NCBI GenBank assembly: GCA_009739215.1
Contig: VSJF01000006.1
Coordinates: forward strand, 1,674,001-1,738,000
Length of the DNA: 64,000 nt
DNA from: Floccularia luteovirens
Lineage: Eukaryota > Basidiomycota > Agaricomycetes > Agaricales > Squamanitaceae
Direction of reading: 5' to 3'
The position numbers and the translations under genes were made by a program. This document shows positions 63,713 to 64,000 of the stretch, piece by piece; the stretch's first letter is position 1, and every line of letters begins with the position of its first letter. The notes under the pieces were generated by a model. It was not told the origin of the DNA. It was given only the letters and a program-made list of their open reading frames with translations, and ran no database searches.

Positions 63713-64000
63713 CTCTGGATGATATCTTTTTCTTTCAAACTGCAATGTTTCGATTTATGCACGTGTATTTTCGAGATGGTAGAATTTTCGCAATTTGAAA
63801 GGATATTTTGCATAGTGGTAAATACTTTTGAGTCGTACCGTCCTTGTGTATACATCTCTGTAGCAAGCGTGACACGTGTTGCCCTGGAAAATGACCCCGA
63901 AGTTCTCTTTCACTCGATGGCAGATGCATACTTGGTAGTGGTTCTTATAGTCGACTATTTTTCGGTGTAATCTTTTCTCGTTACGGTACTTTTTTTCTTT

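Overview
The window reads as nuclear DNA of a basidiomycete fungus, most likely an Agaricomycete (mushroom-forming class). Genes are split by many 41-65 bp GT-AG introns. Several families are characteristic of that class: DUF6534 and DUF6533 membrane proteins, a DUF3433 protein, a Kre9/KNH-type secreted protein, and heavily spliced housekeeping genes. The genus cannot be named from sequence alone. Exon models were built by hand from splice sites, reading frame and family resemblance; no searches were run.

Layout: 1-0.7 kb, 3' end of an ER protein disulfide isomerase-like gene. 1.8-3.7 kb, first DUF6534 gene (copy A). 7.3-9.3 kb, MFS transporter of the Dal5/Tna1 type. 9.3-14.6 kb, gene-poor and repeat-bearing, with a TIR-bounded element, a candidate solo LTR and fragments of a decayed membrane-protein gene. 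14.6-22.6 kb, tandem array of three DUF6534 genes on the minus strand (B, C, D). 22.9-30.9 kb, housekeeping block: tubulin cofactor B, CDC48, DGAT2 and a probable mitochondrial hotdog thioesterase. 31.8-45.1 kb, surface and membrane proteins: a secreted Ser/Thr-rich protein, two paralogous single-pass membrane proteins sharing a C-terminal DAYGGI motif, a DUF3433 protein and a DUF6533 protein. 46.0-49.1 kb, ARP2 and pyridoxal kinase, convergent. 50.0-53.5 kb, a fifth intact DUF6534 gene (E) and a deleted pseudogene (F). 54.4-63.7 kb, a small secreted protein, a PLP-dependent class V aminotransferase, a Kre9/KNH protein, an FAD monooxygenase, RPB7 and tRNA-Ile(AAU).

There is no operon-like logic. 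The main theme is local amplification of DUF6534 genes, each about 1.9 kb, about 295-350 residues and cut into roughly 20 exons, some only 10-18 nt. Flanking DNA was duplicated with the genes and one copy has decayed. A second theme is three apparent coding indels in conserved genes between 23.6 and 30.2 kb, which probably reflect consensus error but could be real lesions.
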